From Hymenobacter guriensis (GTDB lineage Bacteria > Bacteroidota > Bacteroidia > Cytophagales > Hymenobacteraceae), in NCBI RefSeq assembly GCF_015773195.1, contig NZ_JADWYK010000001.1, forward strand, positions 496,001 to 560,000: a stretch of 64,000 bases of DNA, given 5' to 3'. The notes under the pieces were generated by a model. That model saw only the letters and a program-made list of their open reading frames with translations. It was not told the origin of the DNA and searched no databases. Shown here piece by piece: positions 40,420 through 49,745 of this stretch; position 1 is the stretch's first letter, and every line of letters begins with the position of its first letter. The position numbers and the translations under genes are program-made.

Positions 40420-41418
40420 ATGCTCTCTGCCCTTCCCGACTACGGCCCTGGTGCCCAGGCTCCGGTGCCGCGTGAAGCGGCTGTTTGGGAGCACGCGGCT
40501 GAGGCGCTGAAGCAGCAGGAGCCGGTGACGCTGCTGTGCGTGCTGCACAGCCAGGGCAGCAGCCCGGGACGGCAGGGGTTTAAGATGAGCGTGACGCGCA
40601 CGGGTATGGCCGGCTCGATTGGGGGCGGCATGATGGAGCACAAGCTGGTGGAGCTAGCCCGCGCCCACTTCCTGCAGCCCGGCACCGGGCCCGAAATCCG
40701 CCGCCAGGTTCACCGCCGTGACGAGCCTGCAGACCGCTCCGGCATGATCTGCTCAGGCGAACAAACTGTGCTGCTACTGCCCCTGCAGGCAACTCATGCG
40801 CCCGTGTTGGCCGAAATCCTGCTGCGCCTGCGCACCGCCCGGCGCGGGCAGCTGCAGCTTAGCCAAGCTGGCCTCCACCTAACTGATACATTAGCGCCGG
40901 CTGCGTTTCAGCTTGGCACCGAGTGGCACTACACCGAGCCGCTGGGATACCGCCAGCACGTGACCATCGTGGGGGGCGGGCACGTGAGCCTGGCCCTGAC
41001 CCGCGTGCTGGCTACGCTGGACTTCGGTATCACGGTGCTGGAAGAGCGGGCCGAGCTGAACACCTTCGTAGGCAACCCCTACGCCCACCAACGCCGCGCC
41101 GTGCGCTACGAGGCGCTGGCTCCGGAAATACCGGAGGGTCCGGAGCAGTTCGTGGTGCTGATGACCTTCGGCTACCGCACCGACTACGTGGCCCTGAAGC
41201 AGTTGCTGCCCCACCAGCTGGGCTACCTGGGCGTGCTGGGCAGCCAGGCCAAAATTGCCGATATGTGGGCCTCACTCCGCGCAGAAGGTGTTGGCGAAGC
41301 CACGCTGGCCCGCATCCACGCGCCCGTTGGGGTGCCCATCCACAGCCGCACGCCCGAGGAAATTGCCATCAGCATTGCGGCGGAGTTGATTGGCGTACGG
41401 AACAAAGCCCTGGGATAA
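40420..41418 (+). CDS. xdhC: XdhC/CoxI family protein
   Basis: Maturation factor for molybdenum hydroxylases such as xanthine dehydrogenase (cofactor sulfuration/insertion). N-terminal XdhC_CoxI part: VLHSQGSSPGRQGFKMSVTRTG, AGSIGGGMMEHKLVE and DRSGMICSGEQTVL. C-terminal Rossmann part: VTIVGGGHVSLAL, then LGVLGSQAK and PVGVPIHSRTPEEIAISIAAELI. 332 residues is typical. No xdhAB genes are adjacent in this window. Confidence 0.88.
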   Translation: MLSALPDYGPGAQAPVPREAAVWEHAAEALKQQEPVTLLCVLHSQGSSPGRQGFKMSVTRTGMAGSIGGGMMEHKLVELARAHFLQPGTGPEIRRQVHRRDEPADRSGMICSGEQTVLLLPLQATHAPVLAEILLRLRTARRGQLQLSQAGLHLTDTLAPAAFQLGTEWHYTEPLGYRQHVTIVGGGHVSLALTRVLATLDFGITVLEERAELNTFVGNPYAHQRRAVRYEALAPEIPEGPEQFVVLMTFGYRTDYVALKQLLPHQLGYLGVLGSQAKIADMWASLRAEGVGEATLARIHAPVGVPIHSRTPEEIAISIAAELIGVRNKALG

Positions 41419-41789
41419 GCCAGGGTGCGTGGTGGATCAGGCTATGCGGACAGTAAGCCCACAGGCCGGCCTGCTCTATCTGGCGTCCGCGGAGCCGAAA
41501 CATCTCTACCGCTTCGTTTGAACGTCATTCCGAGCGAAGCCGAGGACCCTCGCGTGCTGACGTTGTAGTGGTAATCCAACGAAGCGGTAGAGATGCTTCG
41601 TTGCGCTCTGCATGACGTTCTAACTTCGATACGCCTACTTCTGCCCAAGTTCTTGCCAGAGCCGGTACTATCCTGAACTTGTGACGCGCGAAGAGGTTAT
41701 TGCTACGGTTTGCGGGTAGTGGCTCCGCTTACAGGCCCGCTGCTCGCTAAACCCGGCATCAACTTTTAACCCACAGTACCAAAAACCAG
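41419..41789. repeat. Intergenic gap with interleaved inverted repeats
   Basis: No gene is supported in 371 bases. An 18-base perfect inverted repeat CATCTCTACCGCTTCGTT (41501-41518)/41578-41595 is interleaved with a second pair, GAACGTCATTCCGAGCG (41520-41536)/CGCTCTGCATGACGTTC (41604-41620, two mismatches). The second pair shares its core with the element at 40209. Nothing else is recognised up to the next gene. Confidence 0.7.
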
Positions 41790-42569
41790 ATGAAGTCCAC
41801 CCTCCTGCTCACGGCCGCACTGGCGGTTTTCGCCCTTCAGACCCAAGCTCAGACTCCTGCCCCGCCGCGCGTAGCAGCCGACCAGATTACGACCAAAAAA
41901 GGCCCGCTTATCGTGCAGCCCATTACCCACGGCAGCGTGGTGCTGACCTGGAACGGCAAGACCATCTACGTGGACCCCTACGGCGGCGCCGAGGCTTTTG
42001 CCGGGCTGGCGGCCCCCGATGTTATCCTGATTACCGACATCCACGGCGACCACCTGGACCCCAAGACGCTGGCGGGCCTTTCCGTAGGCAAGGCCCTGAT
42101 GGTGGTGCCCAAAGCCGTGGCCGATCAACTCCCGGCTGAGTATAAAGCCCAGGCCCGCATCCTCAGCAACGGCCAGAAGCTCGACACCCTGGGCATGAGC
42201 GTTTCGGCTATTCCGATGTACAACCTGCCCGAAGCTGCCGACGCCATGCACACCAAAGGCCGCGGCAATGGCTACGTGCTGAACCTGGGCGGCAAAAACG
42301 TATACCTCTCCGGCGACACCGAGGACATTCCCGAAATGCGCGCCCTCAAGAACATCGACGTGGCGTTTGTGTGCATGAACCTGCCCTACACCATGGACGT
42401 GAACCAGGCCGCCCAGGGCGTGCTGGCCTTCAAGCCGAGTATTGTATACCCCTACCACTACCGCGGCCAGAACGGCTTGAGCGACGTGGACGCCTTCAAG
42501 AAAACAGTAAACGCAGCCAACAAGAAAATCGACGTGCGCCTGCGCAACTGGTACCCGGCGGCCCAGTAA
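41790..42569 (+). CDS. Secreted metallo-beta-lactamase-fold hydrolase
   Basis: UlaG-like MBL-fold protein, exported by an N-terminal signal peptide ending near TQAQT. Motifs: ITDIHGDHLDP (DxHxDH in place of HxHxDH), NVYLSGDTEDIPEM, and YPYHYRG near the end. The first metal ligand is Asp rather than His. Substrate unknown. A strong terminator follows, so it is a single-gene unit. Confidence 0.8.
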   Translation: MKSTLLLTAALAVFALQTQAQTPAPPRVAADQITTKKGPLIVQPITHGSVVLTWNGKTIYVDPYGGAEAFAGLAAPDVILITDIHGDHLDPKTLAGLSVGKALMVVPKAVADQLPAEYKAQARILSNGQKLDTLGMSVSAIPMYNLPEAADAMHTKGRGNGYVLNLGGKNVYLSGDTEDIPEMRALKNIDVAFVCMNLPYTMDVNQAAQGVLAFKPSIVYPYHYRGQNGLSDVDAFKKTVNAANKKIDVRLRNWYPAAQ

Positions 42570-42588
42570 CGCCTCGAAACCACATGAA

Positions 42589-42625
42589 ACGTCCTGCCAG
42601 TTTAGCATCTGGCAGGACGTTTTTG
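42589..42625 (+). terminator. Intrinsic terminator after MBL gene
   Basis: Perfect 12-bp stem ACGTCCTGCCAG (42589-42600)/CTGGCAGGACGT (42609-42620), 8-base loop, then TTTTGTTTT. Confidence 0.9.
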
Positions 42626-42728
42626 TTTTAAAAGCCAAGTTCTGGAATAAGATGAATCAGTTTTATTGTCTATAGTACTTCAATAGTAGTTTGCTCTTAT
42701 CTATACCTAAACAGTGACATATCAGCAT

Positions 42729-43370
42729 TTATTCTACAATTTCAAATTCATACACTTTACTATTGAAAGTCATTTTAACAGCTCGTCCTTTACCGTCAAA
42801 TTTTAATTTTGTCTTACTTGGAACAAAACCATTAATAATTTCTGAATCATCGTAGAAAAATCTTTCATCCACTGCATATTTATAATGACCAGCAAGCACT
42901 TTAAAAGTCTTTATATCGGCAGTGTCAATTTTCAAAATCTGCATACCACCGCTTAAAGGCCTATAATAATAAACATATTTTTTGTCTTTTGCATACCAAC
43001 CATCAAGTGGTTCGAAACTCAGAGGATCAACTTCTTGAGAAAAATACCCATTGAAGTATTCATGATCAGCTAAGTGTCCATCAACTTCCTGTTGTCCAAC
43101 AGTTCTTTCATACAAGTGTCCTGTTGCACTTTTATAGAACTGGCCTTTAATATGAACAAGCTTCAGACTATCTTTAAGTTCTAATTGAACTAAACAACCA
43201 CAATTATCAGAATGCTTTGTTAAGAACTTTTCATTCGCAACAAAACTTAAATCTTTAGTTTTATCAGGAACAATGTTTTTCAATTTAGTATCATCACTTA
43301 TTTGATTGCAGCTTATTGAAAACAAGAGCGCTACAAAAACAATAAGTCTGGTTTTTAATTTCATTTTCAA
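42729..43370 (-). CDS. DKNYY-type lipoprotein, AT-rich
   Basis: Lipoprotein signal (LIVFVALLFSISC). The body has the DKNYY pattern: YAKDKKYVYYYRPLSGG, then YKYAVDERFFYDDSEI. Function of DKNYY proteins is unknown; many are surface lipoproteins. The gene is strikingly AT-rich compared with all neighbours, which suggests recent transfer. Confidence 0.75.
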   Translation of the reverse strand: MKMKLKTRLIVFVALLFSISCNQISDDTKLKNIVPDKTKDLSFVANEKFLTKHSDNCGCLVQLELKDSLKLVHIKGQFYKSATGHLYERTVGQQEVDGHLADHEYFNGYFSQEVDPLSFEPLDGWYAKDKKYVYYYRPLSGGMQILKIDTADIKTFKVLAGHYKYAVDERFFYDDSEIINGFVPSKTKLKFDGKGRAVKMTFNSKVYEFEIVE

Positions 43371-43440
43371 ATTAGGTTATCTAGCAAAGCAACACGCAGC
43401 TGCTCTATGCAAGATAGCCCAAGCCTCTCGCCAAAACAAC

Positions 43441-45318
43441 CTACCGATACCCGGCAGCCTGCAGCTGAAACAGCTCGGCGTAGCGGCCACCACGGGCCAG
43501 CAACTCCTCGTGGGAGCCGATTTCCACGAACTGCCCGTTTTCGATGACCAGGATACGGTCGGCCATGCGCACGGTGCTGAAGCGGTGGCTGATGAGCACG
43601 GCGGTTTTGCCCTGGGTCAGATCCTTGAAGCGCTGGAACACCTCGTACTCGGCGCGGGCGTCGAGGGCGGCGGTGGGCTCGTCGAGAATCAGGAGCTGGG
43701 CGTCGCGCATGTAGGCGCGGCCGAGGGCTATTTTCTGCCACTCGCCCCCGCTTAGGTCCACGCCCTTGGCAAAGCGCCGCCCGATGATCTGGTTGTAGCC
43801 CTCGGGCAGCTTGCGCACCACGGAGTCGGCTAAGCTCTGGGCGGCGGCCTGCTCGATGCGGGGCTGGTTGTCTTTCTGCTCGATGCGGCCCACGGCCAGG
43901 TTCTGGCCCGCCGACAGCTGGAAGCGCACGAAATCCTGGAAAATCACCCCGATTTCCTGGCGCAATTCGGCCGGGTCGTAGTCGCGCAGATCGTGGCCGT
44001 CGAGCAGGATGCGGCCCTCGGTGGGGTCGTAGAGGCGGGACAGGAGCTTTACCAGGGTGGTTTTGCCGGCCCCGTTTTCGCCCACCAGCGCCAGCTTTTC
44101 GCCGGCCTGCAGCGTGAACGAGAGGTTGCGCACGGCCCACTTCTCGGCGTTGCGGTACTTGAAGCCTACGTTGTCGAAAGTGAAGCCCTGGCGGATGGGC
44201 CGGGGGAAGGGAAGCACGGGCCGTGAGTCGTCGCGGCGGATGCGGGGCTGCAGGTGGAAAAAGTCGAAGAAATCCTGCAGATACAGCGCGCCTTCCGCCA
44301 CCGTGCTGAACCGGCTCAGAATGCCTTCGAGCAAGCCGCGCATGCGGGCAAACGAGCCGGCCAGAAACGTGAGCTGCCCGATGCTGACGCGCCCGTATAC
44401 GGCCTCCTTGACGATATAGAGGTAGGCCGCGTAGTAGCCCGCCGCGCCCACCGCCGCGAAGAACGTCCCCCACCCGGCCCGCCGGATGACCAGGCTTTTG
44501 TTTTGGCGGTAAAACTCGTCGGACAGGGTGCGGAATCGGTCGATGAGAAACCCCGACAGCCCGAAGATCTTGACTTCCTTGGCCGTTTCGTCGGAGGCGC
44601 CAGTCTGGCGCAGGTAGTCCAGCTCGCGCCGCTCAGGCGTCCAGCCGTGCACTAGGGAGTAGCTGCGCTCATTGAAGTGCGACTCGCCCAGGAAGGCTGG
44701 CACCACGGCTACCAGCAGCAGCAGCAGCAGCCAGGGGTTGAAGGCGGCCAGCCCCACGGCCAGAAACAGCATGGTGATGAGGTCCTGGGCCTGAGACAAC
44801 ACCTGGGCCATGAGCACCGTGCGCGAGAGGGTCTGACGGCGGGCCCGCTCCAGCTTGTCGTAAAAGGTGCTGTCTTCGAACTGGTCGAGGTCCAGCTTGG
44901 CGGCGTGCTCCATCAGCCGCACCGAGGAGCGGTTGGCAAACAGGTCGCCCAGCAAAGAATCCAGCAAAGCCACACCCCGCCCCAGCGCATCCGACAGAAT
45001 GGCCAGCCCAAACTCCAGCGCCAGCAGGCTTAGCACCGGCGTGAGGGTACGCTCGGCGGCGGACAGGCGACTGAGCTGCACCACCGAATCCAGAATCAGC
45101 TGGGCCACATAGAGCATGGCCACCGGCAGGGCGGCCCGCAGCAGCCGTAGGGCGGCATTGGCCAGCGTGAGGCCGGGGCTGGTTTCCCAGATCAGGCGCA
45201 GAAAGGCCGGCAGGTTGCGCAGGGCCGACACCCGCTCCCGCACCGAAAGCGCGGGCTTGCCATCGGGCCGGGGCTTTTTGGCGGAAATAGTGTTGAGGAA
45301 GTCAGAAAACCAGGACAT
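43441..45318 (-). CDS. ABC transporter, fused permease and ATPase
   Basis: Half-size exporter of 625 residues. N-terminal transmembrane domain with about six helices (around 50-350), then an ATPase domain with Walker A GENGAGKTT, signature LSGGEWQKIALGRA, Walker B LLILDEPTAALD and the H-loop ISHRF. Probably works as a homodimer. Substrate unknown. Stands alone on the reverse strand. Confidence 0.9.
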   Translation of the reverse strand: MSWFSDFLNTISAKKPRPDGKPALSVRERVSALRNLPAFLRLIWETSPGLTLANAALRLLRAALPVAMLYVAQLILDSVVQLSRLSAAERTLTPVLSLLALEFGLAILSDALGRGVALLDSLLGDLFANRSSVRLMEHAAKLDLDQFEDSTFYDKLERARRQTLSRTVLMAQVLSQAQDLITMLFLAVGLAAFNPWLLLLLLVAVVPAFLGESHFNERSYSLVHGWTPERRELDYLRQTGASDETAKEVKIFGLSGFLIDRFRTLSDEFYRQNKSLVIRRAGWGTFFAAVGAAGYYAAYLYIVKEAVYGRVSIGQLTFLAGSFARMRGLLEGILSRFSTVAEGALYLQDFFDFFHLQPRIRRDDSRPVLPFPRPIRQGFTFDNVGFKYRNAEKWAVRNLSFTLQAGEKLALVGENGAGKTTLVKLLSRLYDPTEGRILLDGHDLRDYDPAELRQEIGVIFQDFVRFQLSAGQNLAVGRIEQKDNQPRIEQAAAQSLADSVVRKLPEGYNQIIGRRFAKGVDLSGGEWQKIALGRAYMRDAQLLILDEPTAALDARAEYEVFQRFKDLTQGKTAVLISHRFSTVRMADRILVIENGQFVEIGSHEELLARGGRYAELFQLQAAGYR

Positions 45319-45488
45319 AGGCTGAGCCTACGGCACACTTCGCGCCGCAGTTGGCGGGCGGCCGTTTTGGCAGGAGAAGAGAGAACGTGTCGAGGAATTA
45401 TAGGTACTGTTCTAACAAAACGTAACATAGAATACAGAGGTGTATATTGCCTTTGCACGCTACGTTAGGGCGAGTTGGCAACATAGTT

Positions 45489-46073
45489 ATGCGCCTATTA
45501 CTTCTAGTGACGCTGCTCATGGGCGGCTGTATTCCGTTGCGAGGCGCGTTGACGTCAAAAGCGTCTCCATCGGTGAAAGTCAGTTTACCCTTGCTAATAG
45601 AGGGAGATACGCTCAATATAGGGAAACTGCGTACAGGCGACACCCTTTTATGCCACTACCCCATGGGGTATTCGAATGCCGAGAGTATCAACTACTGCAT
45701 TCAACTGGTCTGGGCCAGAGATACCCTACACACTACTCAGTTTGTGTACCAGGAGGAGGCTTTCCCCGGACAGCGAGTGAAAGAAGCAAAAGCGTTTTTT
45801 CATGCCGAGCGGGGCCGCTGGCAAGTCTTGGCCACTAGCCACCATTCCATCCAACGCCAGCCGGCGCTCTTAGACAGTGTAGTAAAACGCGTATACAGCA
45901 CTAGAGCAGTTGGTATTGTAACCCCGTCCGATTTCTATTATCTACAGTGGCCGGGAGGCTTTTCTCTCATCAACGACGTTTCTAATGGATTAGCTCTGCA
46001 TCGGGCGCTGCAACAAATCTTAGGGTTGCCTCTGCAGCCCAAGTATCTTACCTCAAAACCCAAGCACCCCTAG
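45489..46073 (+). CDS. Hypothetical lipoprotein, 194 aa
   Basis: ATG at 45489 starts a lipoprotein signal (MRLLLLVTLLMGGC). The rest is soluble and beta-rich with no recognised family. A TGCCTTTG element (45448-45455, one mismatch from TAnnTTTG) lies upstream. The longer frame from 45447 adds a non-signal N-terminus and is less likely. Confidence 0.6.
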   Translation: MRLLLLVTLLMGGCIPLRGALTSKASPSVKVSLPLLIEGDTLNIGKLRTGDTLLCHYPMGYSNAESINYCIQLVWARDTLHTTQFVYQEEAFPGQRVKEAKAFFHAERGRWQVLATSHHSIQRQPALLDSVVKRVYSTRAVGIVTPSDFYYLQWPGGFSLINDVSNGLALHRALQQILGLPLQPKYLTSKPKHP

Positions 46074-46216
46074 ACCTGGTACTAAACAGGCTACCCTGCC
46101 CGCATGAGGCCCCACTTCAGTAGGGAAGCCGCCTGCCTCCGCCCCAGTCACGCCCGCGGCTAGGGGGCTGTTTTCTCTTGCCTTAGAACATACTTGGGAA
46201 TTCATCTGAGATAATA

Positions 46217-46248
46217 GCGTCAGGCTTCGGCTCCGTTCAGCATGACGC
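46217..46248. repeat. Dispersed repeat, partial copy
   Basis: GCGTCAGGCTTCGGC then CCGTTCAGCATGACGC forms a hairpin-like inverted repeat in the gap between the lipoprotein and MFS genes. It resembles the GTCATGCTGA..GCCGAAG form of the dispersed element family seen at 41501-41620. Confidence 0.55.
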
Positions 46249-46312
46249 CTTTATAGTGTAACGGACGATTAAAAGGCCCCGGGCCGGTGCGGGCAGTGCG
46301 GGCAGGCCGGCT

Positions 46313-46320
46313 TACCTTTG
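46313..46320 (+). promoter_or_regulatory. MFS gene promoter TACCTTTG
   Basis: A full TAnnTTTG match only 5 bases before the ATG at 46326, so the transcript is probably leaderless. Confidence 0.5.
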
Positions 46321-46325
46321 CCCCA

Positions 46326-47522
46326 ATGCCCACTCCTGCTTCCGCTCCCAAGGTCTACACGGCCGGCTTCTGGCTGATGTGCCTGTCGTCGTTTTTCTTT
46401 TTCATGAGCTTTAACATGCTCCTGCCCGAGCTGCCGGACTACCTCACGCGCATGGGCGGCGGCGACTACAAGGGCTACATCATTGCCCTGTTTACCGTCA
46501 CGGCGGGCCTTTCGCGGCCGTTCAGCGGGAAGCTGGCCGATACCGTGGGGCGCATTCCGGTGATGGTGTTTGGCTCTTTGGTGTGCTTTGTGTGCGGCTT
46601 TTTCTACCCCTGGGCTACTACCGTAACCGGGTTTCTGCTGCTGCGGCTGGTACACGGGTTCAGTACCGGGTTCAAACCCACGGGCACAGCCGCCTTCATT
46701 GCCGATATCATTCCGCTTTCCCGGCGCGGCGAAGCTATGGGGCTACTGGGCGTGGCCGGCTCCCTGGGCATGGCGGCCGGCCCGGCCCTGGGCCCCTACA
46801 TCACGGCCACTTTCTCGCTCAACACTTTGTTTTACTGCTCCTCGGGCATGGCGCTGCTGAGTCTGGCGGTGCAGGGCACCATGACGGAAACGCTGCCCGT
46901 GGCCCAACGGCAGCCCTTCAGTTGGAGCTTGCTGCGCCTGGAGTGGCACGAGGTGCTGGAGCCCCGCGTGTTCAAGCCGGCCCTGATTACCATGCTGTGT
47001 TTGTTTCCCTTCGGCGCCATTCTCACGGTAGTGCCCGACCAGAGCGTGGCCCTGGGCCTGAAAGGCGCCGATAAGGGCTTGTTTTATACCTGCTATACGC
47101 TCACCTCCCTGCTGGTGCGGCTGGTGGCGGGCCGGGCCTCCGATACTTACGGGCGGGTGCCGGTGCTGCGTGTTTCCACAGCAGTGCTGCTGCTGGCTTT
47201 GCTGGTGCTGGCGTTTATGGGCCAGTCGGTGGTGCTGTTCCTGCTCGGGGCGGTGCTGTTCGGGCTGGGCGCGGGCCTCAACTCCCCTACCCTGTATGCC
47301 TGGACGGTGGATTTGAGCCACCCCGAGCGGCGCGGCCGGGCCGTGGCCACCATGTACATTGCTCTCGAAATAGGCATTGGCTTGGGCGCGCTGCTGGCCG
47401 GCTGGCTCTACGACAACACCACTGCCCGCCTGCCCTACGTGCACATGCTCAGCGCGGCCCTGCTGCTGCTGGCGTTGGTGTACCTGCTGGTGGCCGTGCT
47501 CAACCGCCCGGCCACAGCGTAA
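46326..47522 (+). CDS. MFS transporter
   Basis: Twelve hydrophobic helices over 398 residues. Motif A-like GKLADTVGRIPVMVFG after helix 2 and its repeat AGRASDTYGRVPVLR mark the two halves. Probably a proton-driven exporter; substrate cannot be told. ATG at 46326 fits the promoter just before it. Confidence 0.85.
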   Translation: MPTPASAPKVYTAGFWLMCLSSFFFFMSFNMLLPELPDYLTRMGGGDYKGYIIALFTVTAGLSRPFSGKLADTVGRIPVMVFGSLVCFVCGFFYPWATTVTGFLLLRLVHGFSTGFKPTGTAAFIADIIPLSRRGEAMGLLGVAGSLGMAAGPALGPYITATFSLNTLFYCSSGMALLSLAVQGTMTETLPVAQRQPFSWSLLRLEWHEVLEPRVFKPALITMLCLFPFGAILTVVPDQSVALGLKGADKGLFYTCYTLTSLLVRLVAGRASDTYGRVPVLRVSTAVLLLALLVLAFMGQSVVLFLLGAVLFGLGAGLNSPTLYAWTVDLSHPERRGRAVATMYIALEIGIGLGALLAGWLYDNTTARLPYVHMLSAALLLLALVYLLVAVLNRPATA

Positions 47523-47582
47523 CGGGCAGCCCTCTTCAGAAAATAATAGATAGGCTACGCGTGGCTTAATGACCGGATTATG

Positions 47583-47590
47583 TACATTTG
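47583..47590 (+). promoter_or_regulatory. Promoter TACATTTG of the DUF3857 operon
   Basis: Full TAnnTTTG match about 95 bases before the GTG start at 47686. Confidence 0.5.
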
Positions 47591-47685
47591 GTGAAGAAGA
47601 TGCGAGGTGTGTCCGGCTGCCAATAACAAGGCTGCCCTCAATTCTTTAGGAGTTTATCCTTTGTCTGATTTAAGTAATATTCCCG

Positions 47686-49710
47686 GTGATTATCAGAGCT
47701 TTTTCCCGCCGCTGGCAGTTCTCTCTTCTATGCCTGCTGGTGCTGGGCGCGCCCGTTGCGCTGGCCCAGGAAGCGCCCATCAAGTTCGGAAAAGTAACCG
47801 CCGCTGACTTTGTGGCCGCGCCCGCCGACTCCGCCGCGCCGGCCGTCATGCTCTGCGACTTCGGGCAGTCGAAAATCGTTGGCGGGCGCGAGGGGTTTCA
47901 TCTGGAATTCGTGCGCACCGCCCGCCTGCTCATCCGGCGCAAGGCCGGCTACGAATGGGCGACCGTGGACGTGCCGCTTTACCGCAACGGCGAACAGGCA
48001 GAGCTCCTGAAAAACCTCAAGGGCCTCACCTATAACCTCGTGAACGGCAAGCTGGTGCAGGAGAAGATGGCCGACAATGCCATTTTCAAGGAAAACCAGG
48101 ATAAAAACCACCTCCGCTACCGGTTCACGCTGCCCAACGTGCGGGAAGGCTCTATCATCGAGTTTACGTATACCGTGGAGTCGGACTTCCTGTTCAACCT
48201 GCAGAACTGGCAGTTTCAGCACACCATTCCCACCCACTGGAGCGAGTACCGCACCGTTATTCCGGCCTACTTCCGCTACAAGCAGATTACCCGCAGCTTC
48301 CTGCCCTTCGCCGTACAGGAAGAGAAGGCCGTGGGGTATTCGGCGACCTTTACGCAGCGCATACCGGGCACCGGCAGCACGGAGGACTACTCGATATCGA
48401 CGCAGGCGCTAAGCAGCCGCTGGGCTATGCAGCATGTGCCTGCCCTGAACGAGGAGCCCTACATGACGGCCATGCGGGACTATTTCTCGTCGATAGAGTT
48501 TGAGCTGTCCTCTATTCAGTACCCCAACCAGGAGCCAAAGGATGTAGCCGCTACCTGGGAATCGATAGCGGACGACTTGCTGAAGGAAGAAAAGTTTGGG
48601 GCCGACCTCAAGCAGAAGCCGCTGCTGGCCGCCCAGCTGAGCGGCCTGAGTTTGCGCTACCCCGACCCCAGGGAAAGAGCGGCTGCGGTGGTAGCCATTG
48701 TGCAGAATTCCCTCAAGTACAACGGCGAGGAGCGGCTGTATTTCGAGAAAACGCTGGCCGACGCGGTAAAGCGGGGCTCGGGCAATGCGGCCGAAGTAAA
48801 TATGCTGCTGGTGCAGAGCCTGCGCGCCGTCGGGCTGGAAGCCCACCCGCTTATTCTCAGCACCCGCTCCCACGGACATGTGCTGGAGTCGATGCCCGTG
48901 CTCAACAACTTCAACTACGTGGTAGCGCATATCAGCCTGGCCAACAACAAGGAGCTGCTGGCAGACGCTACGGAGCCGGTAGTGCCCGTGGGCATGCTTC
49001 CGCGCCGCTGCCTGAACGGGAAAGGCCGCCTGCTGAAGTCGCCCACCGAAAGCCGCTGGGTTTCGCTCACACCCCAGCACCAGCAGGTGCAGCTCTCTAC
49101 CTCGGCGCTGGCCCTCCAGCCCAGCGGCGCCCTGAAAGGCACCACCCACTGGGAATGGAATGGCTACGAAGGCACCGCGGCCCGCATGACCGAGCCCAAG
49201 GAATTGGTTACCCAGTTGCAACATCAGTTGGGCGATGATACCACCCCGCCCTCCGCGGCCCAGTGGAAAAACCAGCAGGACCCTACCCTGCCGCTAAAGC
49301 TGGATCTGCCGCTGGCCCTGGATGGCGCCGACGATAAGCCCGCTACAATCTACCTTACGCCCCTGCTGCGCCTGGGCCTGAGCACCAACCCGTTCCGGTC
49401 GGAAAGCCGCTTTTTCCCGGTTGACTTTGGCGTTACCCGCGACGAAACGCACCAGCTCAGCATCACGCTCCCAGCGGGAATGGCCGTGGCGGAGAAGCCT
49501 CAGAGCCTTACCCTGGCCCTGCCCGAAAACGGCGGCAAGTTCTTCTTCAGCTGCACCCAGGAAGGCAATAAAGTGCAGTTTGTAAGCCGGCTGCAGCTAA
49601 CCAAAGTGCAGTACAGCGCGGCGGAGTATACGGCTCTGCGGGAGTTCTACACCCGCATTGTGGCCAAGCATGCCGAGCCGCTGGTGCTCAGCACCGCCGC
49701 CCGTCCCTAG
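47686..49710 (+). CDS. DUF3857/transglutaminase-like protein, catalytic Cys missing
   Basis: Secreted or envelope protein of 674 residues. GTG start, signal peptide ending VALAQ. DUF3857 covers about residues 55-230 (NLKGLTYNLVNGKLV, EGSIIEFTYTVESDFLFN). The transglutaminase-like domain follows (SLKYNGEERLY), but where the family has G-x-C-K-D/A it reads GNAAEVN: the nucleophile position (about 368) is Ala. First of three tandem paralogs, 35 bases before the next. Probably structural or binding rather than enzymatic. Confidence 0.8.
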   Translation: MIIRAFSRRWQFSLLCLLVLGAPVALAQEAPIKFGKVTAADFVAAPADSAAPAVMLCDFGQSKIVGGREGFHLEFVRTARLLIRRKAGYEWATVDVPLYRNGEQAELLKNLKGLTYNLVNGKLVQEKMADNAIFKENQDKNHLRYRFTLPNVREGSIIEFTYTVESDFLFNLQNWQFQHTIPTHWSEYRTVIPAYFRYKQITRSFLPFAVQEEKAVGYSATFTQRIPGTGSTEDYSISTQALSSRWAMQHVPALNEEPYMTAMRDYFSSIEFELSSIQYPNQEPKDVAATWESIADDLLKEEKFGADLKQKPLLAAQLSGLSLRYPDPRERAAAVVAIVQNSLKYNGEERLYFEKTLADAVKRGSGNAAEVNMLLVQSLRAVGLEAHPLILSTRSHGHVLESMPVLNNFNYVVAHISLANNKELLADATEPVVPVGMLPRRCLNGKGRLLKSPTESRWVSLTPQHQQVQLSTSALALQPSGALKGTTHWEWNGYEGTAARMTEPKELVTQLQHQLGDDTTPPSAAQWKNQQDPTLPLKLDLPLALDGADDKPATIYLTPLLRLGLSTNPFRSESRFFPVDFGVTRDETHQLSITLPAGMAVAEKPQSLTLALPENGGKFFFSCTQEGNKVQFVSRLQLTKVQYSAAEYTALREFYTRIVAKHAEPLVLSTAARP

Positions 49711-49745
49711 TCAGCAATTCTACCGTCACACCTACTTCTTCCTGT

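Noticed and set aside
43367..44473. Second reverse frame within the ABC transporter gene
   Set aside because: Extremely Arg/Gly/Pro-rich shadow; the in-frame ABC protein has all the motifs.
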